Source of the DNA: Planctomycetota bacterium
Lineage (GTDB): Bacteria > Planctomycetota > Brocadiia > Brocadiales > Brocadiaceae
NCBI GenBank assembly: GCA_016873165.1
Contig: VGXV01000034.1
Coordinates: 1-33,741, forward strand
Direction of reading: 5' to 3'
Length of the DNA: 33,741 nt
Position 1 is the stretch's first letter; the number at the start of each line of letters is the position of its first letter. The notes under the pieces are model-generated. The model ran no database searches, was not told where the DNA came from, and worked only from the letters and a program-made list of their open reading frames with translations. The position numbers and the translations under genes were made by a program. Of this stretch, positions 15,706 through 22,890 are shown piece by piece.

Positions 15706-16565
15706 TGTTCACATCTGTTTTTTGTATCTTTCTACGTTTTATACAAACAGCAACACACACCACAATTGTGATCTTTTCCCTGGTATGCTTCCATCAATTT
15801 ATTAGTTTCGGATCAAATGCCGATGTGGAAGTGTTTGACATCAAATTTTCCAACGGCAAATTATCCGTAAAACTGGAAAATTCTCCATTGGAAAAAGTGC
15901 TGAAGGAAATTATGTCGCAAAGCGGCGCAAGAATATGGCTGACCGATTCGATTGATACAAAGGTCACTATAGAATATCATAACGTCCCTATTCGGGAAGG
16001 AATATGCAGGATTCTGAAAGACAAAAATTATGCGTTTAGTTACGATCCCACCGAATTAAAAGAGGGGAAAATATCAATAGTCAGCGCCAATAAATCTAAA
16101 GAAATCTATACGCCGCCGGGCAGAAAACCACTTGAAAAATTCGCAAAACGAGGCGACAAAAAAAGGAAAAAAGAGAAAAAAGATTCTCAATTTGACGCGC
16201 TTGCCAAAATCGCGCTGGAAAATGAAGATCCGGAAAAAAGGGAAGATGCCATTATAGAATTAGGAGAAACTGAAGATAAAAAAGCAATAGAGATTATTGC
16301 CAAGGCATTGGAAAAAGATACCAATGAAGATGTCAGATTAAGCGCCATCGATGCGTTATTGGAAATAGAAGACGAAGCGGTGGTAAAACCTCTTTCCAAA
16401 GCCGCTCTCAGCGATAAAGACCCATGGGTTCGGGAAAGCGCAGTGGAAGCATTAGGTGAGATCGAGGGGAATGAGGCCATAGAAATTATTAAAAAGGCTC
16501 TCAATGATGAAGACGGCTCTGTTCGTGAAATTGCACAGGAAATTCTGGACGATCTGAATGATTAA
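15705..16565 (+). CDS. Exported protein with STN-like domain and HEAT repeats
   Basis: This 286-residue protein starts with a long hydrophobic signal (about residues 1-38). Residues about 40-125 resemble the secretin/TonB short N-terminal (STN) domain: FSNGKLSVKLENSPLEKVLKEIM, ARIWLTDSI and VTIEYHNVPIREGICRIL. A strongly basic linker (KRGDKKRKKEKK) follows, then three to four HEAT/PBS-lyase-type repeats (EDPEKREDAIIELGE, DVRLSAIDALLEIED, DPWVRESAVEALGEIEG). It should sit in the periplasm-like space as a binding or scaffold protein. Its ATG overlaps the mutase stop (ATAATG), so the two are translationally coupled. I know of no function for this domain pairing. Confidence 0.75.
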   Translation: MFTSVFCIFLRFIQTATHTTIVIFSLVCFHQFISFGSNADVEVFDIKFSNGKLSVKLENSPLEKVLKEIMSQSGARIWLTDSIDTKVTIEYHNVPIREGICRILKDKNYAFSYDPTELKEGKISIVSANKSKEIYTPPGRKPLEKFAKRGDKKRKKEKKDSQFDALAKIALENEDPEKREDAIIELGETEDKKAIEIIAKALEKDTNEDVRLSAIDALLEIEDEAVVKPLSKAALSDKDPWVRESAVEALGEIEGNEAIEIIKKALNDEDGSVREIAQEILDDLND

Positions 16566-16595
16566 CATCTTTTTATTTTTATCCTGATTTTTGTA

Positions 16596-16624
16596 TTGAC
16601 ATTTAACAAAAATTCGTTTAAATT
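16596..16624 (+). promoter_or_regulatory. Promoter of the NusG-like gene
   Basis: TTGACA at 16596-16601, a 17-base spacer and TAAATT at 16619-16624 form a plausible housekeeping promoter. The -35 is perfect and the -10 is fair. It starts a leader of about 105 bases. Confidence 0.6.
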
Positions 16625-16735
16625 AACAAACGTTTACAATATTAAACATTTGTTGCAGTAAAATCTCTCACATCTCCCAATTGTGAGGCCCCGCTCCTCC
16701 CGCAGATTTAACAATCTGCGGGAGGCTTTAAAATT
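16625..16735 (+). promoter_or_regulatory. Structured leader with Shine-Dalgarno-sequestering hairpin
   Basis: Three inverted repeats fill this leader. AACAAACGTTTA (16625-16636) faces TAAACATTTGTT (16643-16654) with one mismatch and, by position, could equally be an operator at the start site. CTCACA (16667-16672) faces TGTGAG (16682-16687). The third is a perfect 13-bp stem from 16696-16708 to 16713-16725 with a TAAC loop. The only Shine-Dalgarno for the NusG-like gene, GGGAGG at 16720-16725, is inside the 3' arm of that stem, 10 bases before the ATG. CTCCC in the second loop (16674-16678) could also pair with it. The stem is followed by CTTTAAAATT, a poor terminator tail, so control of translation is more likely than attenuation. 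Confidence 0.65.
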
Positions 16736-17245
16736 ATGGAAAGAAACGTTGCTTACTGGTTTGCGGTTCACACAAGGTCTCGTCACGAAAAGCAAGTGGA
16801 TTCCTTCTTTAGGGAAAAAAATATCAATTCCTTCCTTCCATTAATGAAAATAATTAGTCGCAGACGAGACAGGAAAAAATTCATCGATGTTCCGCTCTTT
16901 CCTGGGTATTTGTTTGTCAATGTATCATTGGATAATATTTATGAAGTTAAAAGCACGCGGGGAGTGGTAAGGGTTATAGGAAATGGAGAGAGTTTTGAAC
17001 CGTCTCCTATCCCTGAGGCGGAGATAAACAATTTAAAAACATTGATAAACAGCAATGTTTCGATAGATCCTTACAAATACTTGCAAAAAGGCACAAGAGT
17101 AAGAGTTATTTCCGGTCCGCTTATGGGATTGGAAGGAATATTAATTAAAAGAAAAACACATTATCGCGTTGTCGTTTCTGTAAACCTTTTGCAAAAATCT
17201 ACGTCAGCAGAAATTAGCATAGCGGATATAGAATCAATTGACTAG
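16736..17245 (+). CDS. NusG-like transcription antiterminator (UpxY/RfaH type)
   Basis: This specialised NusG paralog of 169 residues has an NGN domain (YWFAVHTRSRHEKQVDSFF to about residue 95, with the signature VPLFPGYLFVNV) and a C-terminal KOW domain (KGTRVRVISGPLMGLEGIL). It lacks the features of housekeeping NusG and is close to UpxY/RfaH/LoaP-like factors that prevent early termination in long polysaccharide or secondary-metabolite operons. The leader upstream appears to hide its ribosome site, so its own synthesis is probably conditional. The winged-helix regulator 90 bases downstream supports an exopolysaccharide link. No ops element is recognisable in the window. Confidence 0.85.
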   Translation: MERNVAYWFAVHTRSRHEKQVDSFFREKNINSFLPLMKIISRRRDRKKFIDVPLFPGYLFVNVSLDNIYEVKSTRGVVRVIGNGESFEPSPIPEAEINNLKTLINSNVSIDPYKYLQKGTRVRVISGPLMGLEGILIKRKTHYRVVVSVNLLQKSTSAEISIADIESID

Positions 17246-17334
17246 AAATAATTAGCCAATGAGAACTTTACGTATCAATTGCTACTGATAGCTTTTTGTA
17301 ATTCGAAATTAATCTGCCAAGAAATGAAAGATTT

Positions 17335-17907
17335 ATGGCAAACGACGAAGAAATCACACAATATAATATACTTGAAACCTTAGCAAACAGTGAGCGGATT
17401 TCACAACGCCAACTGTCTTCACAGTTGGGCATTAACGTTGCCTCGATAAACTTCGCTTTAAAAAAACTTACCAAGCGGGGATTGATAAAGGTTTTAGGGA
17501 CAAATCCACGAAGAATCCGCTATATTTTAACTTCAAAGGGAATTACAGAAAAAACACAGATTGCCTATAATTTTTTAAATAGAAATTTCCATTTATACAA
17601 GGCGGTAAGAAAAGATGTCGAGGCCAAGATCCAAAATATCCCTTTTAACGGTCAGGCTCGTGTCGCTCTTTATGGCGTCACAGACCTTATGGAGATTGCG
17701 TATTTGGTAATTCAGGATAAAGAATTGGATCTGGTTGCCGTTGTTGATGATGAAATGAAAATTAGAATTTTTGGGTATCATGTAATAGGCATCGAAGAAA
17801 TAAATACGTATTCGCCTGATTACCTCCTTTTAACAAAAGAGCTTGACCCCGATATGGCAAAAAAACACATACCGGACTCAACTAAAATTGTAGATATACG
17901 GGTATAG
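17335..17907 (+). CDS. Winged-helix (MarR-like, EPS-associated type) regulator with Rossmann-like C-terminal domain
   Basis: This 190-residue protein has an N-terminal winged helix: EITQYNILETLANSERISQ, then LSSQLGINVASINFALKKLTKRGLIKV (recognition helix about residues 33-50). That half fits the EPS-associated MarR-family group. The second half (about 100-190) reads RVALYGVTDLMEIAYLVIQ, ELDLVAVVDDEMKIRIFGY and VIGIEEINTYSPDYLLL, which looks like the Rossmann-like domain at the N-terminus of CapD/FlaA1 or PglD enzymes with a degenerate glycine loop. It may bind a nucleotide or sugar nucleotide and adjust polysaccharide gene expression. GAAATGAAAG precedes the ATG. The domain assignment of the second half is by pattern only. 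Confidence 0.75.
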   Translation: MANDEEITQYNILETLANSERISQRQLSSQLGINVASINFALKKLTKRGLIKVLGTNPRRIRYILTSKGITEKTQIAYNFLNRNFHLYKAVRKDVEAKIQNIPFNGQARVALYGVTDLMEIAYLVIQDKELDLVAVVDDEMKIRIFGYHVIGIEEINTYSPDYLLLTKELDPDMAKKHIPDSTKIVDIRV

Positions 17908-18089
17908 TGGACCCGGTGTAAAAAACAACGCTTTAATCCGCCCTACCTTAACTTAATGACATCGGTATTCAAGCGTTTTCCCCTTTTTACATTCATCAGA
18001 CCAAACAACCACTGTTTCTGATATTCATACCAGCGGGTTTTCATGGAAACATTCTTTATTTATTTTAAGGTAATTGTCGAAGGATTATT

Positions 18090-18923
18090 ATGAAATTCAC
18101 AAAAATGCATGGCATAGGCAACGATTATGTTTATGTTAATTGTTTTCATGAAGTAGTAAAAGACCCCGTCGGATTATCAAAGAAGATAAGCGACAGGCAT
18201 TTTGGGGTGGGATCCGATGGATTAATACTTATATTATCATCTGAGATTGCGGATTGCAAAATGCGGATTTTTAATGCGGATGGCAGCGAGGCGCAGATGT
18301 GCGGAAACGGCATTCGTTGTGTCGCAAAATACGTGTACGACCATAATCTTGTCAGAAAAAACCCGCTTGCAGTGGAAACGCTGGCAGGCATTAAAACCAT
18401 TGAGCTTTATACGGAAAAGGGATGTGTATATAGCTCAAGGGTCAATATGGGACGTCCGAAGCTTATGAGATCGCAAATACCCATGAAAGGCGCTGAAACG
18501 CAAGTGGTGAACGAACCCCTGACGGTTGACAAAAATATTTCCTTTCAGGTTACCTGTGTTTCCATGGGAAACCCTCATTGTGTAATCTTTGTTGATGACC
18601 TAAAAAAAATCGATATAGAAAAAAATGGGAAGGCCATCGAACATCATAATATTTTCCCGGAACGGACAAATGTTCATTTTGTCAAAGTACACAATTCAAA
18701 AGAAGTTACTATGGCTACGTGGGAACGCGGATCGGGCATTACACTCGCATGCGGAACAGGCGCTTCCGCTGTTTGCGTTGCCGGTTTCCTTAATAAGGCG
18801 ACCGAACGTAAACTTTTGGCTCACCTGCCAGGAGGTGATTTAGAACTGGAATGGGCAAAAGATGAAAACGTGTATATGACAGGCGCTGCTACCGAAGTTT
18901 TTACGGGAGAATGGCTTTTATAG
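18090..18923 (+). CDS. dapF: Diaminopimelate epimerase
   Basis: This cytoplasmic 277-residue enzyme interconverts LL- and meso-diaminopimelate for lysine and peptidoglycan. Landmarks are FTKMHGIGNDYVYV at the N-terminus, the first catalytic cysteine Cys71 in QMCGNGIRC, and the second, Cys221, in TLACGTGASA. GNPHCVIFVDD lies between them. Length and motifs are standard. AAGGATT precedes the ATG. The two-cysteine proton-relay mechanism is established for the family. Confidence 0.93.
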   Translation: MKFTKMHGIGNDYVYVNCFHEVVKDPVGLSKKISDRHFGVGSDGLILILSSEIADCKMRIFNADGSEAQMCGNGIRCVAKYVYDHNLVRKNPLAVETLAGIKTIELYTEKGCVYSSRVNMGRPKLMRSQIPMKGAETQVVNEPLTVDKNISFQVTCVSMGNPHCVIFVDDLKKIDIEKNGKAIEHHNIFPERTNVHFVKVHNSKEVTMATWERGSGITLACGTGASAVCVAGFLNKATERKLLAHLPGGDLELEWAKDENVYMTGAATEVFTGEWLL

Positions 18924-19000
18924 CAACAGAATATTTCTTGTCATAGAATCTTACATAATTACATGAAACCGGAAGTGTTCCTTTTCACCAAATATTTGCA

Positions 19001-19849
19001 ATGAAATCATCTATCATTCAAAGATTGTTTCTTTTTTCTATCGTAGTATCCGGTTGCGCAAGCAGCAGCAAGACGGGAATTACACAAAGATCGATTTGGG
19101 AGGATACTTCTGCTATTTTGAACAATACGGGAGGGGAAGTACAAAACCTTTCTCTGCAACAAATAAAAGATGTTTTAATTGCCAACAACTCGAAACTTGC
19201 CACACTTAAGGCAAAGGCCAGAATAACACTCACTGCACCTGAATTAAATGGGCCTGTTACATGCACCGGTTTTATAGTATATGAAACTCCGGGGCATCTC
19301 CGCACAATTGGTTCCAAACTGGCAACCACCATATTTGACATGTCAACAGATGGGAATAATTTTAGGGTTTATGTCCCTTCAGAGAAAAAAGTTTTCATGG
19401 GTTCCTGTAGCACATTACATAGAAAAAATTCGGCAGAAACAGGCATTTCCCCTGAAGATATGGCAAGGCTGTTTAATTTAAAAGATATTTTAGGAGACGA
19501 AAGTACGGTGTTGGAAATCTGGCCTCATTACTGGGTCGTTCATGCGGTAGATACGACTGAAGGGAAAATAAATCTTAAAGGGAAACTATTGATTGACAGG
19601 ATTAATGCTGATACGTTTCGATGTGAGACATTTAACCCGGATGGTTCCGTCCGGTTGCAAGCGGTATTTACAAATTATTCCACCTTCGAATATTGCCGGC
19701 TGCCGCAAAGAATTGACGTCCGATGGCCGTCGCGTGACGCTTCAATTGGCATCACTCTTTCTGAAATCATCATAAATAGCCAGCTCGATCCAAAAATATT
19801 CACCCCCGCGATGCCCAACGATGCGGAAATCGTCCATCTGGAAAATTAA
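19001..19849 (+). CDS. Lipoprotein, LolA/LolB-like fold
   Basis: This 282-residue protein has a signal peptide ending in a good lipobox (VVSGC, lipid-carrying Cys19). The body alternates strands with phrases such as LATLKAKARITLTAPELNGPVTCTGFIVYETPGHLRTIG and FRVYVPSEKKVFMGSC. This resembles the half-barrel of LolA/LolB and related DUF4292-type outer-membrane lipoproteins that carry lipids or lipoproteins. The specific function is not certain. Its 3' end overlaps the convergent rpiB gene by 4 bases. The start has no strong ribosome site, but the signal peptide fixes it. Confidence 0.65.
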   Translation: MKSSIIQRLFLFSIVVSGCASSSKTGITQRSIWEDTSAILNNTGGEVQNLSLQQIKDVLIANNSKLATLKAKARITLTAPELNGPVTCTGFIVYETPGHLRTIGSKLATTIFDMSTDGNNFRVYVPSEKKVFMGSCSTLHRKNSAETGISPEDMARLFNLKDILGDESTVLEIWPHYWVVHAVDTTEGKINLKGKLLIDRINADTFRCETFNPDGSVRLQAVFTNYSTFEYCRLPQRIDVRWPSRDASIGITLSEIIINSQLDPKIFTPAMPNDAEIVHLEN

Positions 19850-20298
19850 ATCCCTCCTCCGTTTTCCAGTTCCATTATCTTCTCCAAACGGCGTGCGTGC
19901 CTGCCGCCCTCAAACGGTGTTTCTATCCATAACTTTACTTTTTGTTCCAGAAGCTCTTCGTCAATAACATCAGCGCCAATACACAAAACATTGGCATCAT
20001 TATGTCTCCGGCTCATTTCCACCGTATAAAGGTTGTGGCATAATGTCGCCCTGACGCCCTTTACCTTATTTGCCACAAGTGACATGCCAATGCCGGTTCC
20101 ACAGATTAAAATACCCCTGTCACATTCTCCCCGTCCCACCGCACGTGCGGCTTTCAATCCATAATCAGGATAATCAACGGACTCCGAATTTGACGACGTG
20201 CCATAATCTTCTACGGAATGTCCCATTTCTTTCAACGTTGCCTTAACACGTTCCTTAAAATCATAACCTCTGTGGTCTGATGCTATCGCGATCTTCAT
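19846..20298 (-). CDS. rpiB: Ribose-5-phosphate isomerase B
   Basis: This 150-residue LacA/RpiB isomerase interconverts ribose 5-phosphate and ribulose 5-phosphate. The motifs are complete: IASDHRGYDFKE (Asp8, His9), YPDYG, the active cysteine Cys66 in LICGTGIGMS, and TLCHNLYTVEMSRRHNDANVL. Length is normal. It lies 29 bases downstream of tsaC on the same strand, a likely operon, and its end overlaps the convergent lipoprotein gene by 4 bases. Confidence 0.93.
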   Translation of the reverse strand: MKIAIASDHRGYDFKERVKATLKEMGHSVEDYGTSSNSESVDYPDYGLKAARAVGRGECDRGILICGTGIGMSLVANKVKGVRATLCHNLYTVEMSRRHNDANVLCIGADVIDEELLEQKVKLWIETPFEGGRHARRLEKIMELENGGGI

Positions 20299-20326
20299 TG
20301 TATTTCACAATCTTCCATTAAAAAAT

Positions 20327-20980
20327 TTAAAAGAATTTCCATATTTTCTGCCTGTTTTTAAGACAATTTTGGATAGCCGCTTCCGGAATAATGCCAAGGC
20401 GAACTATCTCAAATATTTCATTTTTTATTTTAACTATCGTTGAAGGCACGTGTGACCGTGCTGGCCCGCCATCCAGTATGATATCAATTTTACCCTCAAA
20501 ATATACTGCTACCTGCGCCGCATCGGTTGCAGGAGGATGTCCTGAAATGTTTGCGCTGGTAGTTGCTATCGGAATATTTGCGGTGCGTATTAAATCCCTT
20601 GCAATGGTATTATCAGGAAATCTTATGCAAATATCCGTTTCATCCTTTAAAGGGAAAATAATCGCCAATGGTCCTGGCCAAAAGAAATCCATTAACTTTC
20701 TGGCCGTGTCAGAAATAGCATCCACATATTGCTGTACTTCCCCAATATCAGAAATCATCAAGGTAAGCTTCTTTTCTTCAGGTCTCCTCTTCGCCTCATA
20801 TAACCGTTCAACAGCGCCGGCATTATCCTTGTGAATCCCTAAGCCATACACAGTTTCTGTCGGAAAAGCAACTATTTCGCCATTCCTTAGAGACCTGGCA
20901 GCCGTTTCAATATGGAGCCGGTAACGGTCCTGATTCTGAACGTTAAGCACCTGCGTTATCTTAGAGGGTTCACAATGCAT
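20327..20980 (-). CDS. tsaC: Threonylcarbamoyl-AMP synthase (Sua5/YrdC/YwlC)
   Basis: This 217-residue enzyme makes threonylcarbamoyl-adenylate from threonine, bicarbonate and ATP for the t6A modification of ANN-decoding tRNAs. Family marks are GEIVAFPTETVYGLG, EAKRRPEEKKLTLMI, DFFWPGPLAIIF, IPIATTSANISGHPP and PSTIVKI. It has the YrdC domain alone, without the Sua5 C-terminal extension. The first 25 residues precede the conserved core and could be shorter if an internal start is used. It shares a divergent promoter region with the S55 peptidase gene. Confidence 0.92.
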   Translation of the reverse strand: MHCEPSKITQVLNVQNQDRYRLHIETAARSLRNGEIVAFPTETVYGLGIHKDNAGAVERLYEAKRRPEEKKLTLMISDIGEVQQYVDAISDTARKLMDFFWPGPLAIIFPLKDETDICIRFPDNTIARDLIRTANIPIATTSANISGHPPATDAAQVAVYFEGKIDIILDGGPARSHVPSTIVKIKNEIFEIVRLGIIPEAAIQNCLKNRQKIWKFF

Positions 20981-21029
20981 ACCACATAGTTTAAATGCTT
21001 AACATTAATATTTCAACTTCTTTTATATC

Positions 21030-21059
21030 TTGACAATAAATTGTCAAATTTGGTAGAGT
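21030..21059 (+). promoter_or_regulatory. Promoter with overlapping operator for the S55 peptidase operon
   Basis: TTGACA (21030-21035), an 18-base spacer and TAGAGT (21054-21059) form a plausible promoter. A perfect inverted repeat TTGACAA-TAAA-TTGTCAA (21030-21047) covers the -35 box and could bind a repressor. The -10 ends 6 bases before the ATG at 21066, so the mRNA would start at or next to the start codon. Confidence 0.5.
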
Positions 21060-21065
21060 TGCCCC

Positions 21066-22886
21066 ATGAAATTTCCAGTACAGAATATATATTTTTTATT
21101 GATTTTGCTAATAACGCCTGCCTTTTTTGTCCCATTATCCAATCCACAAACCCTCTCTGCGCATGAAAATTTTATGGGTGTTGACGAGATAAAACCCGGG
21201 ATGAAGGGATACGGCAAAACCGTATTTTCCGGTGATGACATTGAAATTTTCAGTGTCGAGGTGTTAGGTGTTTTAAAAAATTGGGAAACGAAAAGCGATC
21301 TCATTCTGGTTAAGATGACAGGAAGTCCCCTCGAAGAAACCGGCGTAATTGCAGGCATGAGTGGAAGCCCTGTTTACATAAATAACCGTTTAATCGGCGC
21401 TGTTGCCTATGGATGGAGTTTTTCAAAAGAGGCAATTGCAGGCGTCTCGCCAATAAACGAGATGAAAAACACGCTCCTGAACCTTCCGGAAGAAAATAAC
21501 AGCAAGTTATTTCCTTTCCCCGAATGGGAACTTCCCCTGCCGCCGGAAAACAATAGTGAAATAACGCCTCAGACGTCATTATTTCCAACACGTGAAGAAA
21601 CGCCAAATCATCAGGCAAAAGAGATAAAAATCACTCCTATCCTTTCTCCTTTGGCAATGTCGGGATTCCCCGGCAAGGCTATGGAAGATATGAAACCTTT
21701 CTTTAGTTCATATGGTTTGTATCCTTTGCAGGGCGGAAGTTGTGCTTCGCCATCAGTTCAAAAACCAATGAAATTAGTTCCCGGCGCATCGGTAGCCGCT
21801 GTTCTGGTGAGAGGAGATCTGAATGCCGCCGTAGTCGGCACTGTCACCTATGCTGAAGGAGACAATATCATTGCCTTCGGTCATCCCTTTTTACATGCGG
21901 GAACCACAAATATTCCTATGGCTACTGCATACGTGTATGCAATTCTTAGCAGTCAGTCCAATTCAGTAAAAATGGCCTCGCCGGTTGAAATACTCGGCCA
22001 GATTAATCAGGACAGAAGATCGGGAATCGCCGGCACCATCGGTAAATTTTCCCGTATGATTCCCTGCCATATTGAAGTCGATGGAGCACGCAACGTTGAA
22101 TATAATTTTGAAGTAGTAGACAGTAAATTATTAACACCTGTTCTTGTTTTAATGGCAGCTCAGGGAGCTGTTGCAGCCACGGAAAAAAAGTTAGGCGAAC
22201 GGTGCGTAGGCATACGGCTTTTGGCAAAGATTGACGGATGTGAAAAACCTCTGGTATTACAAAATATCTATTATGAATATAATCAGACATGGTTTTCGCT
22301 TGATACCATCGCACAACGCTTTGCAATGGTTCTCAACAATCAGTTTCAGGAAGTTGCCGTCAATGAAATTGACATGAAAATTAATATTACGGATTCACGG
22401 CAAACAGCATCGATCGATGCCCTGCAAATAAAAAAACAATACGCACAACCGGGAGATGAACTGTCTGTAAACGTGTTGCTTAAGCCTTATACCGGAAATG
22501 ATATCTGTGAAACTATCAAGATAAAAGTACCCGAAGATGCACTTCCCGGCAACTTACTGGAAATTACGGCCTGTGATGCGAAATTCAGCCAATCGTTAGA
22601 TATGGGAAGATCGGCAGGAAAACATTTGCCGGTTAATTTTGAACAGCTTTTAGACTATGCCTCCGATATGGAAAAAAATAACAATCTCATCGTACGGATT
22701 CTTCTCTCCAAAAATGGACTAACCTATAAAGGGGAGGGGCTGCCATCGCTTCCCCCATCGATTTTTTCCGTCTTGACCCATACAGGTCAAAGCGGCATAG
22801 GGCCGCTTATGGGGGAAATAATTACCAAGGTACCGACAAAATACGTTCTTAACGGAAGACAAAGCATACAAATTCTGGTGAAATAG
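21066..22886 (+). CDS. Exported S55 (SpoIVB-family) serine peptidase-like protein
   Basis: This 606-residue protein has an N-terminal signal (about residues 1-32). The region from GVDEIKPGMKGYGKTVFSG to about residue 125 carries the S55 nucleophile motif GMSGSPVY, with Ser101 as the expected catalytic serine. A second S55-like piece, GTVTYAEGDNIIAFGHPF with His273, comes later, whereas in SpoIVB of Bacillus the histidine comes first. The linker between them (about 145-205) is Pro/Glu-rich. Residues about 400-606 are beta-rich and may be Ig-like. There is no ribosome site and the promoter is very close, pointing to leaderless translation. The propeller gene follows after 4 bases. Target unknown. 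Confidence 0.75.
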   Translation: MKFPVQNIYFLLILLITPAFFVPLSNPQTLSAHENFMGVDEIKPGMKGYGKTVFSGDDIEIFSVEVLGVLKNWETKSDLILVKMTGSPLEETGVIAGMSGSPVYINNRLIGAVAYGWSFSKEAIAGVSPINEMKNTLLNLPEENNSKLFPFPEWELPLPPENNSEITPQTSLFPTREETPNHQAKEIKITPILSPLAMSGFPGKAMEDMKPFFSSYGLYPLQGGSCASPSVQKPMKLVPGASVAAVLVRGDLNAAVVGTVTYAEGDNIIAFGHPFLHAGTTNIPMATAYVYAILSSQSNSVKMASPVEILGQINQDRRSGIAGTIGKFSRMIPCHIEVDGARNVEYNFEVVDSKLLTPVLVLMAAQGAVAATEKKLGERCVGIRLLAKIDGCEKPLVLQNIYYEYNQTWFSLDTIAQRFAMVLNNQFQEVAVNEIDMKINITDSRQTASIDALQIKKQYAQPGDELSVNVLLKPYTGNDICETIKIKVPEDALPGNLLEITACDAKFSQSLDMGRSAGKHLPVNFEQLLDYASDMEKNNNLIVRILLSKNGLTYKGEGLPSLPPSIFSVLTHTGQSGIGPLMGEIITKVPTKYVLNGRQSIQILVK

Positions 22887-22890
22887 TATT

